Shown piece by piece: positions 1 to 7,739 of a stretch of 49,134 nt of DNA. How positions within the stretch are numbered: the stretch's first letter is position 1; the number at the start of each line of letters is the position of its first letter. The stretch is from VRUE01 sp036525295 (lineage in GTDB: Bacteria; Actinomycetota; Thermoleophilia; Solirubrobacterales; 70-9): NCBI GenBank assembly GCA_036525295.1, contig DATDAQ010000022.1, forward strand, positions 1 through 49,134, given 5' to 3'. The position numbers and the translations under genes were made by a program. The notes beneath the pieces were generated by a model. The model did not search any database. It saw only the letters and a program-made list of their open reading frames with translations, and was not told where the DNA came from.

Positions 1-36
<36 letters not shown>

Positions 37-47
37 CGGGCATCAGA

Positions 48-542
48 GTGGAGGCCGTCCCCAACCCGCTAGGGTTGACCCCCGTGTCGCAGGCAACTCT
101 CCACACCAGCGCCGGGGCGATCGTGCTCGAGCTGCACGACGACGACGCTCCCAAGACCGTCGAGAACTTCCGCAAGCTCTCTGCCGACGGCTTCTACGAC
201 CAGCTGGTCTTCCACCGGGTGATCCCCGACTTCATGATCCAGGGCGGCTGCCCCGAGGGGACCGGCCGCGGCGGTCCCGGCTACACCTTCGAGGACGAGT
301 TCAACGACCACAAGATCGTCCGCGGCGCGCTGGCGATGGCCAACGCAGGCCCCAACACCAACGGCTCCCAGTTCTTCATCGTCACCACCGAGGCGGCATC
401 CTGGCTCGACGGCAAGCACACGGTCTTCGGCCGGGTCGTCGACGGCATGGACGCCGTCGACGCGATCGAGTCGGTCGAGACCGATGGCTCCGACCAGCCG
501 GTCGAGCCGCAGGAAATCGAACGCGTAGAGCTCTCGGACTAG
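48..542 (+). CDS. Peptidyl-prolyl cis-trans isomerase, cyclophilin type
   Basis: A 164-residue cyclophilin that would catalyse cis-trans isomerisation of X-Pro bonds during protein folding. No signal peptide is seen, so it is probably cytoplasmic. Family motifs are clear: VFHRVIPDFMIQGG at about 54-67 holds the catalytic Arg and the Phe/Met/Gln active-site positions, ANAGPNTNGSQFFI at about 98-111, and WLDGKHTVFGRVVDGMD at about 119-135. The length matches small single-domain bacterial PpiB-like enzymes. The GTG start at 48 lies close to the artificial left end, and an internal start near Val13 is possible because the fold only begins around residue 17. Confidence 0.93.
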   Translation: MEAVPNPLGLTPVSQATLHTSAGAIVLELHDDDAPKTVENFRKLSADGFYDQLVFHRVIPDFMIQGGCPEGTGRGGPGYTFEDEFNDHKIVRGALAMANAGPNTNGSQFFIVTTEAASWLDGKHTVFGRVVDGMDAVDAIESVETDGSDQPVEPQEIERVELSD

Positions 543-604
543 GCCGGCGCTCCGAATTTCGGCACCCAAATTCGAATCGACCGCCTAGCCCTCGTGCGTA
601 GCGC

Positions 605-2716
605 CTAGCCTTCGTGGCTGAAGCTGACCGCTGGTAGGAGGCGGCCAAGTGGTTTCGGCATGTACCAGGCGGCGGGACCGGCCAGGCGTAGGAAGACCGG
701 CAGCAGCAGGAGCCGCACTAGGAACGCGTCGAGGAGGACGGCGACGCCGAGGATCACGCCCATCTCCTTCGGAGGCAATGGGCCCGAGAGGGCAAAGGTG
801 AAGAAGACCGCGACCATCACCGCGCCGGCGGCGAGGATCGTGCGGCCGGAGTGGGCGAGGCCGCCGACCATCGCCTCGCGAGCGTCACCCGACTCCTCCC
901 AGCGCTCGCGCGCCGAGGAGAGCAGGAAGACGGTGTAGTCCATCGCGATCGCGAAGATCATCGCGAAGAAGAAGATCGGCCCCCAGGCGTCGAGGAAGCC
1001 CTGCGACTCGAACCCGAGCAGGCCGGAGAGATGACCGTCCTGGAAGATCAGCGTTGCGACGCCGAAGGCGGCACCGGTTGAGAGCAGGTTGGCGAGCACG
1101 CCGATCGCCGCCACCAGGGGCGCCTGGAAGGCGACAAGGAGGAGCAGGAAACCGAGGCCGAGCACGACGCCGATCGCCAGGGGCGTCGTCGCCGACAGGG
1201 CCGACTCGAGGTCGTGGTTCTCGACCGCGGGGCCGCCGACGAGCACGGCGGGTGGCAGGTCCTCGCGCAGCCGGTCCACCGTGTCGCCGAGCGCCGTCGT
1301 CGAGGGTCCGCTGTTCGGGATCGCCTCGATCAGTCGCATGCCTCCGACACCCGACTGCGGGGGCAGGGCCGTCGCGACCCCGGTGTCCGAGCGAAGCGTC
1401 GCCAGCGCCTGGCGGGACTCGTCCGGTGGGGAGAGGACCTGCAGCATCCCGGGCGCGCCGGGGCCGAAGGCCTCGGTGACCTGCTGGTAGCCGACCCGTG
1501 AGTGGTCCCCGCGCGGCACGACCTTGATCGAGGGCATTCCCGTTCGCAGGCCGAGGATCGGCAGCGCCAGCAGGACCAGCGCGACCAGGGCGAGGCCGCC
1601 GAAGGCGACCGGGTGCCGCCAAAGCAGCTCTCCCCACCGCGCGAACCGCGCCGACCGGTGCTCCCCGCTGTGCGCCCAGGGCAAAGCCAACCCGTCGAGA
1701 CGCGGCCCCAGCTTGGCCAGCACCGCCGGCAGCAGCGTCAGCGTGGCCGCCAGCACGAAGAGGACGGAGATCATGATCCCCAGCGAGACCGAGCGGAAGG
1801 CGGGGCTGGGCACGAGCATCACCGCCGAGAGCGAGACCAGCACCGTGACCGCGGAGAAGAGCACCGCCTTGCCCGCGGTGTCCATCGTCTTCGCGACCGC
1901 GTCCACCGACCGGTGCTCCTGGCCGAAGAGCGCGTTGCGGAAGCGCATGACCACGAAGAGCGCGTAGTCGACGCCGAGCGCCAAGGCGAACATCAGGGCG
2001 AAGTTCATCGACCAGATCGAGATCGGCGAGATCCGGGTGCCGATGTAGAGGACGCCGGCCGAGGCGATGAGGCCGAGGATCGTCAGCATCAGCGGCAGCC
2101 CGGCGGCGACCAGCGAGCCGAAGGCGAGGACGAGGATCGCCAGGGTCACCGGCCAGGAGAGCAGCTCGGAGCGCAGCATCGCGTCGCGGTTGGCCTCGTT
2201 GAAGTCCGACCACATGCCGGCGGCGCCGGTCAGGTTGGCTTCGACGCCGGGTGCGGCAGCCCCGGCCAGCTCACCCTTGAGCTCGTCGGCGGCGGCGACC
2301 ATGCCGTTCGCGCCCCCCGCGGCACCGGCGCGGATTACCGCGGTGTGGCCGTCCGCGGAGATCGAGAGGCCGGGGCGCGGCGGCGTCACGGTGCCGATGG
2401 CCGGATCTCCGGCGAGAATGCGCTCGCTGCGGGCCAGGGTGCGGCGGAAGGGGAGTGAGCTCGCCGTCAGCCGGTCGGAGTGGACGGCGACCTGGAGCGC
2501 GTAGGCTCCGCCGCCGCCGAAGGCGCGGTCGACCCGTTCGCGCACCTGGACCGACTCCGAGCCGTTTGCCTGCCAGCCGGCGCCGGAGAGCGCCGTCTCG
2601 ACTCGCGGCGCCAGTACGCCCAGGCCGACGGCGACGACCGCCCAGCTGGCGAAGATCCAGCGCCTGTGGGTGGCGGCGAAGTGGCCCAAACGCCCGATCG
2701 GTCCCAGATCATTCAT
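605..2716 (-). CDS. MMPL/RND-family membrane transporter
   Basis: A 703-residue MMPL-type exporter, the family that exports lipids, siderophores or drugs in Actinobacteria. It shows the expected duplicated plan. There is one N-terminal helix (about 16-35), a large extracytoplasmic loop, and a helix bundle (about 180-350) containing the hydrophilic pair in ALGVDYALFVVMRF. A second loop is followed by a second bundle (about 510-690) with the matching AIAMDYTVFLLSSARERW motif. The two D-Y pairs are the family's proton-relay signature. GAAGGGAG sits 6 nt before the ATG. It is divergent from the ArsR-type gene at 2785, which probably controls it. The substrate cannot be told from sequence. Confidence 0.93.
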   Translation of the reverse strand: MNDLGPIGRLGHFAATHRRWIFASWAVVAVGLGVLAPRVETALSGAGWQANGSESVQVRERVDRAFGGGGAYALQVAVHSDRLTASSLPFRRTLARSERILAGDPAIGTVTPPRPGLSISADGHTAVIRAGAAGGANGMVAAADELKGELAGAAAPGVEANLTGAAGMWSDFNEANRDAMLRSELLSWPVTLAILVLAFGSLVAAGLPLMLTILGLIASAGVLYIGTRISPISIWSMNFALMFALALGVDYALFVVMRFRNALFGQEHRSVDAVAKTMDTAGKAVLFSAVTVLVSLSAVMLVPSPAFRSVSLGIMISVLFVLAATLTLLPAVLAKLGPRLDGLALPWAHSGEHRSARFARWGELLWRHPVAFGGLALVALVLLALPILGLRTGMPSIKVVPRGDHSRVGYQQVTEAFGPGAPGMLQVLSPPDESRQALATLRSDTGVATALPPQSGVGGMRLIEAIPNSGPSTTALGDTVDRLREDLPPAVLVGGPAVENHDLESALSATTPLAIGVVLGLGFLLLLVAFQAPLVAAIGVLANLLSTGAAFGVATLIFQDGHLSGLLGFESQGFLDAWGPIFFFAMIFAIAMDYTVFLLSSARERWEESGDAREAMVGGLAHSGRTILAAGAVMVAVFFTFALSGPLPPKEMGVILGVAVLLDAFLVRLLLLPVFLRLAGPAAWYMPKPLGRLLPAVSFSHEG

Positions 2717-2747
2717 CAGCTGACTCCCTTCATCGATTCACAATTTA

Positions 2748-2763
2748 ACAACTTTACAGTTGT
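2748..2763. promoter_or_regulatory. Candidate ArsR-type operator
   Basis: ACAACT-TTAC-AGTTGT is an inverted repeat in the AT-rich 68-bp gap between the divergent MMPL and ArsR-family genes. Position and size suit an autoregulatory operator covering both promoters. Inference from position and symmetry only. Confidence 0.45.
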
Positions 2764-2784
2764 AGATAGTAAGATATCACCACG

Positions 2785-3123
2785 ATGGCGACGATGCAAA
2801 GTCCCCTCCAGCCCGATGCCGCCGAGTTGATCGCCGGCCGCTTCCGCGCGCTGGCCGATCCGACCCGGCTGCGCATCCTCGACCAGCTGCGCCGCCACGA
2901 GGAGCTCTCGGTCGGCGAGCTGACCGAGGCGCTCGGCACCTCCCAGCAGAACGTCTCCAAGCACCTCGCGGCCCTGAGGGCGGAGGGCTTCGTCACCCGC
3001 CGCAAGCGGGGGACCAGCTCGCTCTACCGGATCGGCGACTCCGCCGTGCTCGAGCTATGCGACCGGCTCTGCGAGGCGATGGAGTCCCAGATCGCCGGGC
3101 TGGGCTCGGTGCTCTCGGGCTGA
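2785..3123 (+). CDS. ArsR-family winged-helix regulator
   Basis: A 112-residue helix-turn-helix repressor. The core RFRALADPTRLRILDQLRRHEELSVGELTEALGT then SQQNVSKHLAALRAEGFVTRRKRG (about 16-75) is the classic ArsR fold with the QxNVSKHL recognition helix. No CxC metal-binding motif is present in the usual helix. The only cysteines (DRLCEA and nearby) are near the C-terminus, so the inducer may be organic rather than a metal. It is divergent from the MMPL exporter, 68 bp away, which suggests local control of that exporter. No good ribosome-binding site precedes the ATG; Met4 or leaderless translation is possible. Confidence 0.92.
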   Translation: MATMQSPLQPDAAELIAGRFRALADPTRLRILDQLRRHEELSVGELTEALGTSQQNVSKHLAALRAEGFVTRRKRGTSSLYRIGDSAVLELCDRLCEAMESQIAGLGSVLSG

Positions 3124-3124
3124 A

Positions 3125-3847
3125 TCAGCCTTCGCCGCCCTGCCGCTCGCGGCGGCGCCGGAGGCCTTCACCCGGGCGCCAGAGGCTGACCAGGCCAGCG
3201 ACCAGGGTGACGAGGAAGATCTGCCCGGCCATCATCTCGAAGCCGGCAAGCAGCCGCCCGGGCTGACCGCCCGGGACGAGGTGGCCGTAGCCGGTCGTGG
3301 TCAGCGTCGTGTAGCTGAAGAAGAGGAAGTCCGAGCCCGACGGGTCGGGCACGCCTTCGAAGAAGGCGCCGCCCTGGACACGCTCGATCGCGCCGAAGAG
3401 GTACGTGAAGAGGATCCCCAGCACCGTGTAGACGCTGAGCGCGCCGAGGATCGTGCGCGAGCCGACTTCCGGGGCGGTGACGACCCGGCGCAGGACCGCC
3501 GCCATCGCCACGGTCAGCAGCGAGACCTGGATCACGGAGGCGACGGTGAGCCAGTCATGGTTGCCGGTGGCGGCCCCGATCGCGGCCAGGGCGATGGTCA
3601 GCAGCGAGAGCCCGATCGCCACCCGCACGACCTTCACCTGCGCGTGCGAGCTGGTCAGGGCGACCACGGAGGTCGCGCTCGTCGCCACGATCAGGACAAC
3701 CGACGTCCAGCCACGATTTTCGATCAGTGAGGACAGCACATAGGTGACCACCACCAGCAGGAGGACCAGCCCGAATGCATCGCTGGCCCGTTCCGCCCGC
3801 TGCCTCCACCGCTCACGCGTACGCGCCCGGCGCGATGCCGTCTCCAT
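3125..3847 (-). CDS. Two-pore-helix potassium-channel-like membrane protein
   Basis: A 240-residue membrane protein with about six hydrophobic segments and a C-terminal pore. FFSYTTLTTTGYGHLVPGG is a K+ channel selectivity filter (TTTGYG), followed by the last helix (FEMMAGQIFLVTLVAGLVSLW). This matches the ion_trans_2 family; the segments before it resemble a voltage-sensor-like bundle without an obvious Arg ladder. The ATG at 3847 is preferred. The frame stays open upstream to 3985, but that would overlap the divergent ZIP-like gene and adds a low-complexity stretch. The C-terminus ends in a short basic tail. The stop falls 1 nt from the stop of the convergent ArsR gene. Confidence 0.85.
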   Translation of the reverse strand: METASRRARTRERWRQRAERASDAFGLVLLLVVVTYVLSSLIENRGWTSVVLIVATSATSVVALTSSHAQVKVVRVAIGLSLLTIALAAIGAATGNHDWLTVASVIQVSLLTVAMAAVLRRVVTAPEVGSRTILGALSVYTVLGILFTYLFGAIERVQGGAFFEGVPDPSGSDFLFFSYTTLTTTGYGHLVPGGQPGRLLAGFEMMAGQIFLVTLVAGLVSLWRPGEGLRRRRERQGGEG

Positions 3848-3926
3848 CCCCGCACGTTCGGTCGCCAACCTGCGTTTCCTGCCGCTCCGCTGATAGACCT
3901 CCCTCGATGCTGCGCCTCCCGGCGAG

Positions 3927-4664
3927 ATGGCGACCATGATCGCGGCGCTCGGCTGGGGGGCCCTGGCTGCCTCCTCGCTGGTCATCGGCGCTCTGTTCGC
4001 CTTCGCCCGCTACTGGTCGCCGCGGCAGATCGGACTGGTCCTCGCCTTCGGTGCCGGGGCTCTGATCAGCGCGGTCAGCTTCGAGCTGGCGGCGGAGGGC
4101 CTTCGCGTCGGCGGCCTGGGCGCGATGGCGTTCGGCCTGGGGCTCGGCGCCCTTACCTACTTCTTCCTCGACGGCCTCATCGCCAACCGCACGTCGGCGG
4201 GTCGGGGACGCGCCGGCCGCGCTGGCGGCTCCGATCCCGGGACCGCACTCGCCCTGGGTGCCTTTCTCGACGGGATCCCCGAGCAGCTGGTCCTCGGCAT
4301 CGGCCTCGCGAGCGGGGAGGGCATCGGGGTCGGCCTGCTCGTCGCGATCTTCGTCTCAAACCTGCCCGAGGCGATCGGCTCGGCGAGCGAGATGCGCAAG
4401 AGCGGCACCGGCGAGGCCAAGATCGTGCGCCTCTGGGTTGCGGTCGCCGCGATATGCGCTCTGTCCAGCGCCGCCGGCTTCGCGATCGCCGACGTCGTTT
4501 CGGGCGATCTTCGCGCGGCCATCGACGGCTTCGCCGCCGGCGCCCTGCTGGTCATGCTGATCGACTCGATGATCCCCGACGCGACGAGGGAGTCGGGACG
4601 CACCGCCGGCCTCGTCACGACCCTCGGCTTCGCGGTTGCAACGGCGCTCTCCAGCGTTTCCTGA
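3927..4664 (+). CDS. ZIP-family-like metal transporter
   Basis: A 245-residue polytopic membrane protein with about eight hydrophobic helices and a glycine/charged cytoplasmic loop (about 92-110). GALISAVSFELAAEGL in helix II-III and LGAFLDGIPEQLVLGIGL, then IFVSNLPEAIGSASEM, match the ZIP metal-binding helices IV and V. The usual HxxPEG motif appears here as DGIPEQ and NLPEA, so the histidine ligands are replaced, as in GufA-like or remote ZIP relatives. Substrate is therefore uncertain (a divalent metal is the default). ATG 3927 or Met4 at 3936 could be the start. It is divergent from the channel gene. Confidence 0.75.
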   Translation: MATMIAALGWGALAASSLVIGALFAFARYWSPRQIGLVLAFGAGALISAVSFELAAEGLRVGGLGAMAFGLGLGALTYFFLDGLIANRTSAGRGRAGRAGGSDPGTALALGAFLDGIPEQLVLGIGLASGEGIGVGLLVAIFVSNLPEAIGSASEMRKSGTGEAKIVRLWVAVAAICALSSAAGFAIADVVSGDLRAAIDGFAAGALLVMLIDSMIPDATRESGRTAGLVTTLGFAVATALSSVS

Positions 4665-4668
4665 CCCC

Positions 4669-5799
4669 TCAGCGGAGGGGAGGGCCACCGCAGACCGGGC
4701 AATCCGGCTCCTGTACAACCCGCTCCCGTCTGGCCTCCATCGTGCGGAGGTCATAGATGTGGCTCGCACCAAGACTCGACGGTGTTGCGAGACCGGTCAG
4801 AAAATGCATGACGTCGAGTGCGACCTGACCGCTGATCAGGGCACAGGCTGCCCCCAGCGTAGCCGCTGGCGAGGGCTGGGCACGCTGCTGCTCGACAACC
4901 CGGTCGTAGAGGGGATGCGAGCGTTTGTAGGCGATCTCCTGACACGAGTAGCAGCCAGTTTCACCTGGGACATACAGAGGCCCCACGCGGGCGATCGGCG
5001 GATAGTGGCTCATCGCGATGTAGGGGATACCGGCCTCGAAGCAGGCCGAGTTGACCCAGAGCTCGATGTCGTGAGCCGGCCAATCGACCGCGTTGACGAC
5101 GAGGTCACTGCCTTCGATCGCCGCCGCGACCGCCGCCTCGCTGTCGAGTCGTTCTTCACGGGTCTCGATCTGGATCGAGGAGTTGAAGGTGCCGAGTCGT
5201 TTGGCCGCAAGACCCGCCTTTGGCTGGCCGATATCGGCCTCCCCGTAGAGGATCTGGCGGTTGAGGTTGTTCAGCTCGACCGTGTCGAAGTCGACCAGCA
5301 GCATCTCGCCTATGCCGCAACATGCGAGAGTCAGGGCCGACCAGCCGCCGAGGCCCCCGACGCCCAGGACCGCGATACGGGCATCTTCCAGCTTCTGCTG
5401 GCATTGAGACGGCGTCTGCCCGGTGGAAGCGTCGCTGAAGTAGCGGAGCTGGCGGTCGAAGCGTGCCCGTGTATGAGAGTCGATCAGATCGTCGTCAGAT
5501 GCGTCCTCTCCCAGCCCCATCCCGTCGAGCTCGGCGATCAGCTCGCCGACCAGGTCTTCCCCGAACTCCTCATCAAGCTCCTGGCGGGTGCGCGTGCCAT
5601 CCAGCGCGTCAAGGAGCTGCCTCAGCTGCGGGCTCGGATCTTTGATCCGAATGTCCGAGGTTTCGCTCGGCCTACGCAGGTAGAGGTCTCCACCCGGTGC
5701 CTCAAACCGCTCGGTCGTGCGCTTGATCCGCGGCCTCTTCCATGTGGTCGTGCTAGGCAGCGCGGGCAACGTAGATCGCCTTTGTGTGGGCCGAGCCAT
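4669..5799 (-). CDS. ThiF/MccB-like E1 adenylyltransferase with leader-binding-type N-terminus
   Basis: A 376-residue enzyme with two parts. Residues about 30-100 (LYLRRPSETSDIRIKDPS, then LLDALDGTRTRQELDEEF) resemble the winged-helix RiPP recognition element that binds precursor leaders. Residues about 110-376 are an E1/ThiF domain: GVGGLGG at 146-152 for ATP, DFDTVELNNLNRQ at 170-182 with the adenylation Arg, Asp239, and a zinc site from C283/C286 and C367/C370. Such enzymes activate a peptide C-terminus as an acyl-adenylate (MccB, PaaA, ThiF/MoeB). It overlaps the methyltransferase by 47 nt in one operon downstream of two tiny peptide genes. A sulfur-carrier activation role is less likely because no ThiS/MoaD-like gene is nearby. 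Confidence 0.82.
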   Translation of the reverse strand: MARPTQRRSTLPALPSTTTWKRPRIKRTTERFEAPGGDLYLRRPSETSDIRIKDPSPQLRQLLDALDGTRTRQELDEEFGEDLVGELIAELDGMGLGEDASDDDLIDSHTRARFDRQLRYFSDASTGQTPSQCQQKLEDARIAVLGVGGLGGWSALTLACCGIGEMLLVDFDTVELNNLNRQILYGEADIGQPKAGLAAKRLGTFNSSIQIETREERLDSEAAVAAAIEGSDLVVNAVDWPAHDIELWVNSACFEAGIPYIAMSHYPPIARVGPLYVPGETGCYSCQEIAYKRSHPLYDRVVEQQRAQPSPAATLGAACALISGQVALDVMHFLTGLATPSSLGASHIYDLRTMEARRERVVQEPDCPVCGGPPLR

Positions 5800-6568
5800 C
5801 CAAAGGCTGGCGCGGGATGCCGTCGGTGCTTTGGCCGTAGATGCTCAGGCACTCGAGGCCCGCCCGTTCGATGGCCGCCAAGATCTCGGCTTCGGTGAAA
5901 TGGCGCTGGCGATGGATGGAGACGTTGCGGCGGTCGGTCGCCTGAGCCTCGCCGTTGGGTCGCCTCTCGAAGCATGAGAACTCGCAGATCGAGCCCGGCT
6001 CGACCTCACCCATCGAATTCCCCTGAAAAACGAAGCGGCGTCCGTCAAGCTCGACCTCGACGCCCTCTGCGTAGAAGGCGTAGACCGGCAGCTCGTTCAC
6101 GTCGAAGAGCAGCAGGCCCGAGGTTGCCAAGTTGCTCCGCATCCCCTTTAGCGCCGCTTCCAATTCCTCGACGCTGAGCAGGTAGTTGATCGCGTCGTCC
6201 AACGCCCAAACCAGGTCGAACTCCCCAAAGCACGGCAGTGTGCGCATGTCGGCCACCTCCAGGCGAACGGCGCCGCCGACCTTCTGCTGCGCCAGATCGA
6301 GCATGGATGCCGAGATGTCGCACCCCACGGTCCGCCACCCGCGCGGAAGCATCGGCAAGAAGCTCTTGCCCGTGCCACAGCCGACATCGAGCAAGCGCCG
6401 GCCTTGAAGCCCCTCTCGCTCGAGGACGGTAAGAAGTTGCCCTGTCCAGAACTCGTATTCGTAATGTGCGGTGAAGTCGTCGTAGAGCGGCGCCATCGCC
6501 TCAAAGGCGCACTCGGCCCAGTCACCACCAGGCCCGGTTGTTACTGCCTCCCCCGTCACCGCAGGCAA
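5753..6568 (-). CDS. Class I SAM-dependent methyltransferase
   Basis: A 271-residue Rossmann-fold methyltransferase. Motif I is LLDVGCGTGKSFLPML (about 61-76). It is followed by GCDISASMLDLAQQK, the acidic MADMRTLP-type motif (VADMRTLPCF), and a post-motif segment FDLVWALDDAINYLL. The substrate is unknown. Its position between two micro-peptide genes and the E1-like gene, with a 47-nt overlap into the latter, argues that it acts on the same product, either the peptide or an adduct. The annotated start is a TTG at 6568, right beside an inverted repeat at 6571-6612, without a Shine-Dalgarno. GTG 6559 or ATG 6496 (Met25, before APLYDDF) are alternatives. Confidence 0.85.
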   Translation of the reverse strand: MPAVTGEAVTTGPGGDWAECAFEAMAPLYDDFTAHYEYEFWTGQLLTVLEREGLQGRRLLDVGCGTGKSFLPMLPRGWRTVGCDISASMLDLAQQKVGGAVRLEVADMRTLPCFGEFDLVWALDDAINYLLSVEELEAALKGMRSNLATSGLLLFDVNELPVYAFYAEGVEVELDGRRFVFQGNSMGEVEPGSICEFSCFERRPNGEAQATDRRNVSIHRQRHFTEAEILAAIERAGLECLSIYGQSTDGIPRQPLDGSAHTKAIYVARAA

Positions 6569-6570
6569 AG

Positions 6571-6612
6571 ACTAGCCGAAGACGATCGACTGATCGAGTA
6601 GCTTCGGCTAGT
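6571..6612. promoter_or_regulatory. Inverted repeat upstream of the methyltransferase-E1 operon
   Basis: The 11-bp arms ACTAGCCGAAG (6571-6581) and CTTCGGCTAGT (6602-6612) are perfectly complementary around a 20-bp centre containing GATCGACT. The outer TTCGG/CCGAA and inner TCGACT elements echo the operators at 6771-6802 and 6973-7008, so this is probably a degenerate third copy controlling the enzyme operon. Confidence 0.5.
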
Positions 6613-6676
6613 TGGCGACAAGCACAGCGCGGCCGATCCCAGCCTTTTTAGGCCGAGCTCGGCCGCCGAAATCCCG

Positions 6677-6733
6677 TTAGGCGGGCTTCCACGTAGAGAT
6701 CGCCGGAACTACGGCTTCGACCTTTTCGAGCAC
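6677..6733 (-). CDS. Micro-peptide B, candidate RiPP precursor (STWKPA end)
   Basis: Encodes MLEKVEAVVPAISTWKPA (18 aa) from GTG 6733 to TAA. The sequence before it, AGGGGGTGAT, is a near-full anti-SD complement ending at the right distance. A GTG three codons further upstream (6742) lies inside that SD-like stretch and is less likely. A paralogue at 6878-6934 differs at four codons: three are synonymous (plus the stop codon) and one is Trp/Phe. That pattern indicates selection on the peptide. It lies upstream of and co-oriented with the methyltransferase and E1-like genes, and is followed by the palindrome GGCCGAGCTCGGCC (6651-6664). The first part could act as leader and the STWKPA end as core; this is inference. 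Confidence 0.72.
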   Translation of the reverse strand: MLEKVEAVVPAISTWKPA

Positions 6734-6770
6734 GTCAATCACCCCCTCTCGCTAGCCTGGGGACCAGTTG

Positions 6771-6802
6771 CCGAGACTAATCGACTAGTCGATCAATTTC
6801 GG
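6771..6802. promoter_or_regulatory. Operator copy upstream of micro-peptide B
   Basis: A 32-bp imperfect palindrome centred on CGACT|AGTCG, with 13 of 16 positions paired and outer CCGAGA/TTTCGG ends. Its centre is 53 bp upstream of the chosen micro-peptide B start. It shares the core AATCGACTAGTCGAT with the copies at 6973-7008 and 7740-7755. Confidence 0.65.
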
Positions 6803-6834
6803 TAGCTTGGAGGCAAGTGGCAGTCCATTACAGG

Positions 6835-6868
6835 GCGGCCGACCCCAGCCCAGACTGGGGTCGGCCGC
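6835..6868 (-). terminator. Hairpin after micro-peptide A
   Basis: GCGGCCGACCCCA (6835-6847) pairs perfectly with TGGGGTCGGCCGC (6856-6868) around an 8-nt loop, 10 bp past the micro-peptide A stop in its reading direction. There is no clear U-tract. It probably ends or attenuates the peptide transcript, leaving peptide mRNA in excess over the downstream enzymes. Confidence 0.6.
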
Positions 6869-6877
6869 TGTCACCCG

Positions 6878-6934
6878 CTACGCAGGCTTAAACGTAGAGA
6901 TCGCCGGAACTACGGCCTCGACCTTTTCGAGCAC
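6878..6934 (-). CDS. Micro-peptide A, candidate RiPP precursor (STFKPA end)
   Basis: Encodes MLEKVEAVVPAISTFKPA (18 aa), GTG 6934 to TAG, preceded by AGGGGGTGAT with 8 nt from GGGGG to the start. It is the paralogue of micro-peptide B about 200 bp downstream. The nucleotide differences inside the coding part are silent except the aromatic swap Phe/Trp, while flanking DNA has diverged further. It is bracketed by a perfect operator-like palindrome upstream and a GC hairpin downstream, so it forms its own small transcription unit. Too short for standard gene callers. The product is assumed to be modified by the E1-like enzyme and methyltransferase at 4669-6568. Confidence 0.72.
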   Translation of the reverse strand: MLEKVEAVVPAISTFKPA

Positions 6935-6972
6935 GTCAATCACCCCCTCCCACTGGTTTTGGGACAACCAGC

Positions 6973-7008
6973 TACCGAGGGTAATCGACTAGTCGATTAC
7001 CCTCGGTA
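6973..7008. promoter_or_regulatory. Perfect 36-bp palindromic operator
   Basis: Both 18-bp arms are exactly complementary around the centre 6990/6991: TACCGAGGGTAATCGACT, then its reverse complement. It sits between the divergent regulator gene (7113, plus) and micro-peptide A (minus), with its centre 56 bp from the peptide start. It is the best copy of a site repeated at 6771-6802 and 7740-7755, and is the likely binding site of one of the two local winged-helix proteins. Confidence 0.75.
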
Positions 7009-7112
7009 AGTGAGAGGGCGCGGATAGGCAGTCGCTATCCCAATATTCGTCTGTTACTAATCGAAATCGGCTAAGGTCCGCGCGCTCAATCAACCCCAGA
7101 GAGGAGAGGGCT

Positions 7113-7715
7113 GTGACAAAGACAGTGATGTCGGAGATCCGCGTCGACGAGCAGCTCTTTCGTCTGCTCCATAACCCTGGTCAGCTAGCGGCCCTGGTTG
7201 CCCTCATCGGGGGCCCAGCGTCAAAAAGCGACATCGCCAGGGAGTTGGGCATCAAGCTCAACAAGGCGGACTATGACGTTGGGGAGCTCGAGAAAATGGG
7301 CTTGATCGAGGCGGTCGACACGGAGATGAGGCGGGGGCAGGCGACGACCATTTATCGAGCCGTGATGCGGCCAGTGTTCAGCAGCGAGGAATGGGGCGAA
7401 TTGAGCCAGGACGAGCGGGAACGATATGCGCTCTGGGTTCAACAGCTGCTTTTGCGGGATATCGCCGTTGCCTGGCACGCCAAGACCTTCCAGGCTCGCG
7501 CCGAGTCACACACAAGTCGATCCCCACTTCGTGTCGATGAGCAGGGCTGGATCAAACTGAATGAAATTCAAGACGGGGCCTTGGCCGCTGGTCGCGAGGT
7601 CGAAGTCGAAAGTGTCGATCGGGCACGCGAGGCCGGCGACGAGAGCAAGCTCATCAATGTGAGAGCGGCGATGTTCTGCTTCGAGATGCCACCGGGAGCA
7701 AATCTCGTCGATTAG
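7113..7715 (+). CDS. Winged-helix regulator of the micro-peptide locus
   Basis: A 200-residue protein with an N-terminal ArsR/MarR-like winged helix: LLHNPGQLAALVALIGGPASKSDIARELGIKLNKADYDV (about 17-55), then LEKMGLIEAVDTEMRRGQATTIYRAV. The C-terminal half (about 95-200) is a putative sensor or dimerisation part typical of Thermoleophilia regulators of this kind. Its own family is not recognised further. GAGGAGAGG precedes the GTG start at good spacing. It is divergent from the peptide/enzyme genes, and the 36-bp palindrome lies between them. A half-site TAATCGA at about 7057 sits closer to its own promoter. It probably controls the locus. Confidence 0.78.
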   Translation: MTKTVMSEIRVDEQLFRLLHNPGQLAALVALIGGPASKSDIARELGIKLNKADYDVGELEKMGLIEAVDTEMRRGQATTIYRAVMRPVFSSEEWGELSQDERERYALWVQQLLLRDIAVAWHAKTFQARAESHTSRSPLRVDEQGWIKLNEIQDGALAAGREVEVESVDRAREAGDESKLINVRAAMFCFEMPPGANLVD

Positions 7716-7739
7716 CCCACTGTAGAGGTTGTAGAGGTC

